Shown: piece after piece, positions 59,157-64,000 of the stretch
Position numbering within the stretch: position 1 is the stretch's first letter
Layout: every line of letters starts with the position of its first letter
Assembly: GCA_947489525.1 (NCBI GenBank)
Contig: CANLDW010000006.1
Location: 1 to 64,000 of the forward strand
Length of the DNA: 64,000 nucleotides
DNA from: an uncultured Psychrobacter sp.
Lineage (GTDB): Bacteria; Pseudomonadota; Gammaproteobacteria; Pseudomonadales; Moraxellaceae
Reading direction: 5' to 3'
Notes under the pieces: generated by a model
The model's database searches: none
What the model saw: only the letters and a program-made list of their open reading frames with translations
Told to the model about the DNA's origin: nothing
Translations under genes and position numbers: made by a program

Positions 59157-59962
59157 GAGACCCCATCGTTGTAGATCCAAATGAGAGCATGTCGTGGAGT
59201 AAGAGAGGCGTTGCTTTTCGCACCATTTTGCTCAAAGAGATTCGTCGCATTTTGCGTATATGGCCACAAACTTTACTGCCGCCTGTTATTACTATGACGC
59301 TGTACTTTATCATCTTTGGGCGTATGATTGGCGATAGAGTCGGTGAGATGGGCGGCGTGCCTTACATGCAGTTTATTGTGCCTGGCCTTATCATGATGGC
59401 GGTGATTACCAATAGCTACTCAAACGTGGTTTCCAGCTTTTTTAGTGCCAAGTTTACCGCCAGTATCGAGGAGCTATTGGTATCGCCCGTCTCCAAACAT
59501 GCGATATTAGCAGGGTACGTGAGCGGTGGTATTTTTCGCGGCTTAGTCATTGCTATCGTGGTTTCAATCGTTGCGCTGTTCTTTACGGATTTGGGCGTTG
59601 AGCATTTATTTGTCACAATATTTACTGTGCTTGGTACATCAATTTTATTTTCCTTAGGCGGCTTTATCAACGCCGTTTTTGCGCGCTCATTTGATGATAT
59701 CTCTATTGTACCGAGCTTCGTACTGACGCCTTTAACCTTCCTTGGCGGGGTGTTTTATTCGATGGAGGATTTGTCGACATTTTGGCAAAATGTCTCGCTA
59801 CTCAATCCCATCGTCTATATGGTGAATTCATTCCGCTACGGTATTTTGGGCTATTCTGATGTCAATGTCTTTTATTCAATGGCGGCGATATTTGCCTTTT
59901 GTGTGGTGTTTTACATCATCTCATATCGTTTACTGAGTGATGGTTCACGAATTCGTTTGTAA
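59153..59962 (+). CDS. ABC-2 type transporter permease (YadH-like)
   Basis: A 269-residue inner-membrane permease with about six helices. The family signature around FLGGVFYSMEDLSTFWQ and the ending NPIVYMVNSFRYGILG are typical of ABC-2 permeases. The start overlaps the end of the ATPase gene. The two should form a homodimeric exporter. Confidence 0.93.
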   Translation: MRDPIVVDPNESMSWSKRGVAFRTILLKEIRRILRIWPQTLLPPVITMTLYFIIFGRMIGDRVGEMGGVPYMQFIVPGLIMMAVITNSYSNVVSSFFSAKFTASIEELLVSPVSKHAILAGYVSGGIFRGLVIAIVVSIVALFFTDLGVEHLFVTIFTVLGTSILFSLGGFINAVFARSFDDISIVPSFVLTPLTFLGGVFYSMEDLSTFWQNVSLLNPIVYMVNSFRYGILGYSDVNVFYSMAAIFAFCVVFYIISYRLLSDGSRIRL

Positions 59963-60015
59963 TCTAAGTTTGAGTTACTTTTACGTTGAGGACGTCCCAT
60001 TAATAGGATATTAAC

Positions 60016-60906
60016 ATGAGCATTCACGGTATCTTAGGTGAGCAAACCACCGATTATCCGACCCAATATAGTCCCGACATCTTATATCCTATTGCCCGCA
60101 GTCTAGGACGCGAGGCGATTGGCTGGCAAGCCGATAAGTCCGGTATTGGTGAAGCCAGTATTGATAGATTAAGTATCGGTGTCGATTGGTGGCATGCTTT
60201 TGAGGTGTCATGGCTCAATTTGCAAGGGTTATCACAAGTCGCGATCGCGCGCTTTTGTGTGCCTGCAAGCTCGCCTAATATTGTGGAATCTAAATCATTT
60301 AAACTATATTTAAACAGTATTAACTTTACCGAGTTTGCGAGTTGGCAGGAAGTTGAGACGTTACTTGCTAAGGACTTGTCGGCCTGCGTACAAGCGGATG
60401 TTCAGGTGGCGTTGTTTGCTTTGAACGATCAGCACTCAGAGATGCTGATTATTCAGCCTGAAGGCATTTGTATTGACGATGCTCTAGCCAATAGCTCGCA
60501 AAAAGTAGCGCTCAGTGCTCATCCTGATGCTGCCCTACTAACACAAACCAGTTCTGTGGTAGAAAAAGAGGACAGCGGTGAGCCTTATCAGTTCTACTGC
60601 AATTTACTACGTAGTAATTGCCCGGTGACCAATCAGCCGGATTGGGGGACGCTCGCGGTGTCTATCACCAGTCAAAAGCAGATAGATAATGCGGCGATGC
60701 TACGTTATATCTTAAGTTATCGTCAGCACAATGGCTTTCATGAGCAGTGTGTAGAGCAGATATTTGCAGACTTGAGCGAGGTCTATGAACCCAGCGAATT
60801 AATGGTCAGAGCCTGGTATACGCGCCGCGGCGGTATAGATATCAATCCCTGCCGAGTCAGTGATATTTCGCTATTGCCTAAGCCGAGTCGATTGATCCGG
60901 CAGTAA
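60016..60906 (+). CDS. queF: NADPH-dependent 7-cyano-7-deazaguanine reductase
   Basis: QueF reduces preQ0 to preQ1 in queuosine biosynthesis. The 296 residues match the long (two-domain) type. The nucleophile is near C202 in SNCPVTNQPDWG, and a glutamate-containing FHEQCVE stretch lies later. The ATG at 60016 is preceded by TAATAGGAT. It may be read with the ABC genes, whose last stop is 53 bases upstream. A bidirectional terminator follows. Confidence 0.95.
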   Translation: MSIHGILGEQTTDYPTQYSPDILYPIARSLGREAIGWQADKSGIGEASIDRLSIGVDWWHAFEVSWLNLQGLSQVAIARFCVPASSPNIVESKSFKLYLNSINFTEFASWQEVETLLAKDLSACVQADVQVALFALNDQHSEMLIIQPEGICIDDALANSSQKVALSAHPDAALLTQTSSVVEKEDSGEPYQFYCNLLRSNCPVTNQPDWGTLAVSITSQKQIDNAAMLRYILSYRQHNGFHEQCVEQIFADLSEVYEPSELMVRAWYTRRGGIDINPCRVSDISLLPKPSRLIRQ

Positions 60907-60937
60907 GCCCTAATGAGGCTACGCTAAATTTAGCTCA

Positions 60938-60974
60938 AAAAAAAGCGCCTATTTTATAAAATAAGCGCTTTTTT
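60938..60974. terminator. Bidirectional terminator between queF and proS
   Basis: GCGC-ctATTTTATAAAATaa-GCGC forms a stem flanked by A runs on the left and T runs on the right; it serves both convergent genes. Confidence 0.88.
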
Positions 60975-60991
60975 ATATTTAGATTGGGCTA

Positions 60992-62710
60992 CTATCTAGC
61001 AGTAACCTTAGCCAATACCTCATCACGGCTGAGCATTTGCTTGTCGCTATCACGGCGATTGACGTATTCGTACTTGTCTTCAGCCAAATTGCGATCTGAT
61101 ACGACAATGCGATGCGGAATACCGATTAGCTCAAGATCAGCGAACTTGACGCCTGGACGCTCGTTACGATCATCAAGCAGCACATTGACGCCTTTGGCTT
61201 TTAGCTCATCATATAGTGTGGTAGCTGTTTGCATCACGGTGTCTTCTTTGGACTTCATGGGTACGATAGCAACGTCAAAAGGCGCAATCGAATCATCAAT
61301 ATCTGGTGTTTGTGGCCACATAATGCCATTGTCGTCGTTGTTTTGCTCAATAGCAGCGGCAACGATACGGCTCACGCCAATACCATAGCAACCCATCATA
61401 AGGGTAACAGGCTTACCGTCTTCGCCAGATACCGTACAATTCATCGCTTGCGAATACTTGTCACCTAATTGGAAGATATGACCGACTTCGATGCCGCGTT
61501 TGATATGCAACGTCCCTTTGCCATCAGGTGAGGGATCCCCTTCAACGACGTTACGGATATCGACCACGCGTGTGATTTGCGCATCGCGCTCCCAGTTCAT
61601 ACCCGTCGTATGTTTGTTGATTTCATTAGCGCCTGAGATAAAATCGGACAAGGCAGCCGCTGTACGATCTACAAATACTGGCATATCAAGATCGACACCG
61701 ATATAGCCTTTGTGTAGGCCTGCTGCTTTGAGCTCTTCTTCACTAGCCATTGTTAATGGCACATTTACTTCTTCAATTTTTTCAGCTTTTATCGTGTTTA
61801 GTGTGTGATCGCCGCGTAGTACGAGAGCAACAAGCTGCGGCTCATCATCACTGTTGTGACCTTGGACAACTAAGGTTTTGACTGTGGTCGCTAAAGGCAC
61901 ATCTAAATGCTCAGCGACGGCTTCACAAGTAGGCATGTCTGTCGTTAGTACATCTTCACGTGGCTGTGTTGGCGCTTGACGTTCTGCGGTATTGACAGAC
62001 TCTGCTAACTCTACGTTAGCGGCATAATCCGACAAGTCAGAGAAAGCAATATCATCTTCACCGCTATCTGCCAAAACGTGGAACTCGTGTGAAGCAAAGC
62101 CGCCAATGGAACCGGTATCGGCTTGTACCGCACGAAAATCTAAACCCAAACGCGTAAAGATACGCGTATAAGCGGCGAACATATCATCGTATGTTTTGGC
62201 CAGTGACGTTTGGTCAATATGGAACGAGTAAGCGTCTTTCATCGTAAACTCGCGGGCTCGCATGACGCCAAAGCGCGGACGAATCTCGTCACGAAATTTG
62301 CCTTGAATCTGAAAAAAAGTAACCGGTAGCTGTTTATAACTACGTAGCTCACTTTGGGCAAGCGTAGTGATAACCTCCTCGTGCGTAGGACCGAGTACAA
62401 ACTCACGCTCGTGACGATCTTTGAAACGTAACAGCTCAGGACCATAGTCGTCAAAACGTCCTGTGATTTTCCACAGCTCAGCGGGCTGGGTCATAGGCAT
62501 GAGTACCTCTTGCGCCCCGATATTCTGCATCTCTTCGCGTACGATACGCTCGACTTTTTGCAGCACGCGTAGCCCCATAGGCAACCAAATATAAAGTCCA
62601 GAAGCGATTTTGCGGATTAGACCGGCGCGTACCATGAGCTGACTTGAAGCGATATCAGCATCACTTGGGGTTTCTTTTAACGTAGCTAACAAGAATTGAC
62701 TGGCTTTCAT
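60992..62710 (-). CDS. proS: Prolyl-tRNA synthetase
   Basis: A 572-residue class II synthetase of the bacterial type. Motif 2 is [17 protein letters not shown], preceded by VLGPTHEE. An inserted editing domain (about residues 225-390) follows, and then the CYGIGVSR motif 3 and an anticodon-binding C-terminal domain with [15 protein letters not shown]. It charges tRNA-Pro in the cytosol. Confidence 0.97.
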   Translation of the reverse strand: MKASQFLLATLKETPSDADIASSQLMVRAGLIRKIASGLYIWLPMGLRVLQKVERIVREEMQNIGAQEVLMPMTQPAELWKITGRFDDYGPELLRFKDRHEREFVLGPTHEEVITTLAQSELRSYKQLPVTFFQIQGKFRDEIRPRFGVMRAREFTMKDAYSFHIDQTSLAKTYDDMFAAYTRIFTRLGLDFRAVQADTGSIGGFASHEFHVLADSGEDDIAFSDLSDYAANVELAESVNTAERQAPTQPREDVLTTDMPTCEAVAEHLDVPLATTVKTLVVQGHNSDDEPQLVALVLRGDHTLNTIKAEKIEEVNVPLTMASEEELKAAGLHKGYIGVDLDMPVFVDRTAAALSDFISGANEINKHTTGMNWERDAQITRVVDIRNVVEGDPSPDGKGTLHIKRGIEVGHIFQLGDKYSQAMNCTVSGEDGKPVTLMMGCYGIGVSRIVAAAIEQNNDDNGIMWPQTPDIDDSIAPFDVAIVPMKSKEDTVMQTATTLYDELKAKGVNVLLDDRNERPGVKFADLELIGIPHRIVVSDRNLAEDKYEYVNRRDSDKQMLSRDEVLAKVTAR

Positions 62711-63308
62711 AAATAAAGCGAAACCTTATCTTTAATAAACAATAAATAAACAAGACGCTTGGCATTTGGCCAAATAGCCGCTACAAGCTGATCTATGTAA
62801 TGGAGTCATAACGACAATGAGGATCTACGTGATAGGTGATAACCCATTGATATTAAAATAGTAACACTCTTTGATGTGCTTGCCTGCAGATCGACCAGCA
62901 ATGCATATTTATCAGGATAGAGCAAAATGAGTGTTTTGGATATAAACAGTCTATGGTAGGTAATGTTGGCACAAGACGCAATGACTTTTTGGTTTTTCAT
63001 AAAACATAACCGCTGGACTGGCCGCTAGTCGTAATAGCAGTTGCCCGCTGCGCTTGTTTTGGCTGTCTTGTAACGAGCACTTTATAACTGTCCTTTTTAA
63101 CTGTCTTTTATAACTATATTCGTAAACAGTTATGTAGAAGATAAAACAGTTATGTAGAAGATAAGTAGCAGCGACTTGAAGTTGTTGCGCCTTACGCGCA
63201 TAACTTTAAGGATAAAGGAAGCGGTTAGTTTTTACCCTTGTAAAGCGTGACAAAGTTAAGCGCATCAAAACTGCCTAATCTCAATCCCTATCACTGTGAG
63301 GTCGACTA
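62711..63308. other. Divergent proS/DUF4230 intergenic region
   Basis: About 600 AT-rich bases with no supported gene. A 64-codon open frame (62806-63000, minus) has no ribosome site or family features. Contains a 20-base tandem repeat. Confidence 0.5.
63125..63164. repeat. Exact 20-bp tandem repeat
   Basis: Two identical adjacent copies of a 20-base unit beginning AACAGTTATGTAG lie at 63125-63144 and 63145-63164, 145 bases before the next start codon. Confidence 0.95.
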
Positions 63309-64000
63309 ATGAGCACGTCTAATCAACGGACACCTGCTGGCAAACCTATCAAAAGATCTATTGCACCGCTGTCATGGCTTTTGCTACTTATCAGTCTTGT
63401 CGCTTTAGCGACTGCTATTTACATCACCCAAAATTCGACTGAGGAACCGATAGAAACGGTGACTCGTGAAGGCGTAATCACACAGATTCAAAAGCTTAAC
63501 CGCTTAGAGACGGTTGCCTTTAGCGTTGATACTATCATTACCAGCCAGCGCGAGGGCAGCTGGACAAGACTGTGGCAAGATGAGCAAAAAGGTCTATTCG
63601 TTGCACGTGGCCGCGTGGCCGCGGGTATTGATCTCAATGCGCTGACTCCCGAGATGGTACAAGTCATACAACCTGATGAACAAGTTGGCTATGAGCAAAA
63701 TGCTGATACGCCGCAGCCACTTATGCCGCAGATTAACATTACCTTGCCGCCCTCAGAGATATTTTCAGTATACCTTGATGATATTGATATCTATGACTGG
63801 CAAACAGGCGCTTTTGGACTGATGCAAGTCGATCCTAAGATTTTAGAGCAAGCGCAAAGCATGGCAAAAAAAGAAGTACTTGAGCGTGCCTGCCGAGGCG
63901 ATGTGATGAATATCGCATTGAGGAACGCTCAAGCTCAGATGCAGCAATTATTCGCTTTGACAGGGGCTAGGGTTACAGTGACGACTCAAGGTCCTGGTGC
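63309..64000 (+). CDS. DUF4230 family membrane-anchored protein, partial
   Basis: Begins at ATG 63309 after TGTGAGG and stays open to the window end (230 codons seen). A basic N-terminal segment is followed by one membrane helix (about residues 23-40). The extracytoplasmic part shows RLETVAFSVDTII, then GRVAAGIDL, then a helix with LPPSEIFSVYLD. This resembles DUF4230 proteins, whose function is unknown. Confidence 0.8.
   Translation, partial: MSTSNQRTPAGKPIKRSIAPLSWLLLLISLVALATAIYITQNSTEEPIETVTREGVITQIQKLNRLETVAFSVDTIITSQREGSWTRLWQDEQKGLFVARGRVAAGIDLNALTPEMVQVIQPDEQVGYEQNADTPQPLMPQINITLPPSEIFSVYLDDIDIYDWQTGAFGLMQVDPKILEQAQSMAKKEVLERACRGDVMNIALRNAQAQMQQLFALTGARVTVTTQGPG

Noticed and set aside
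62806..63000. 64-codon minus-strand frame after proS
   Set aside because: No ribosome site, no recognisable motif, and it lies in the divergent promoter region.

Overview
The window looks like a chromosomal segment of a Moraxellaceae gammaproteobacterium, most likely Psychrobacter. This is inferred from moderate base composition, two LipA-type secreted lipases with a Lif foldase, a 1090-residue FtsK with a long acidic linker, a large metH, and many short alanine/threonine/glutamine-rich lipoproteins. No rRNA is present, so genus is an inference. No insertion sequence, prophage or CRISPR array was seen.

Layout. 1-9.6 kb: the end of tuf, rimI, a MerR-type regulator, aat and trxB (abutting), ftsK, an amidase and a ygiD-type dioxygenase. 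9.6-18.5 kb: rlmH, a YetF-like and another membrane protein, PBP4 (dacB), an unknown membrane protein, glnD and map. 18.8-22.7 kb: two paralogous secreted lipases followed by a lipase foldase. 22.8-26 kb: small lipoproteins, a beta-propeller lipoprotein, a methyltransferase and a DUF2256 zinc-ribbon protein. 26.1-30.8 kb: an accessory patch. A very AT-rich 1268-residue protein with a C-terminal PD-(D/E)XK nuclease motif lies between two inverted copies of a roughly 150-bp palindromic repeat. The second copy is a half element that supplies the last codons of an orphan VapB-like antitoxin. A third, complete copy lies 300 bp further on.

30.9-45.8 kb: mostly core genes: a DnaQ-like exonuclease with a CBS/nucleotidyltransferase partner, metH, two FAS1 lipoproteins, an AGCS sodium:amino-acid symporter, a LemA-TPM-TPM cluster and a sirtuin. 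46.1-56.5 kb: a type I restriction-modification island (hsdM-hsdS-hsdR). Between hsdS and hsdR it carries a secreted unknown protein and an antisense DEDDy-type exonuclease; downstream are an unknown 410-residue protein and two tiny basic or glycine-rich genes, ending near a tRNA-Arg(CCG). 57.2-64 kb: a cytochrome c, an ABC-2 exporter, queF, proS and the start of a DUF4230 protein that runs off the window.

The best candidates for something undescribed are the repeat-flanked nuclease gene together with its palindromic repeat family, and the exonuclease and unknown genes carried by the type I restriction island.
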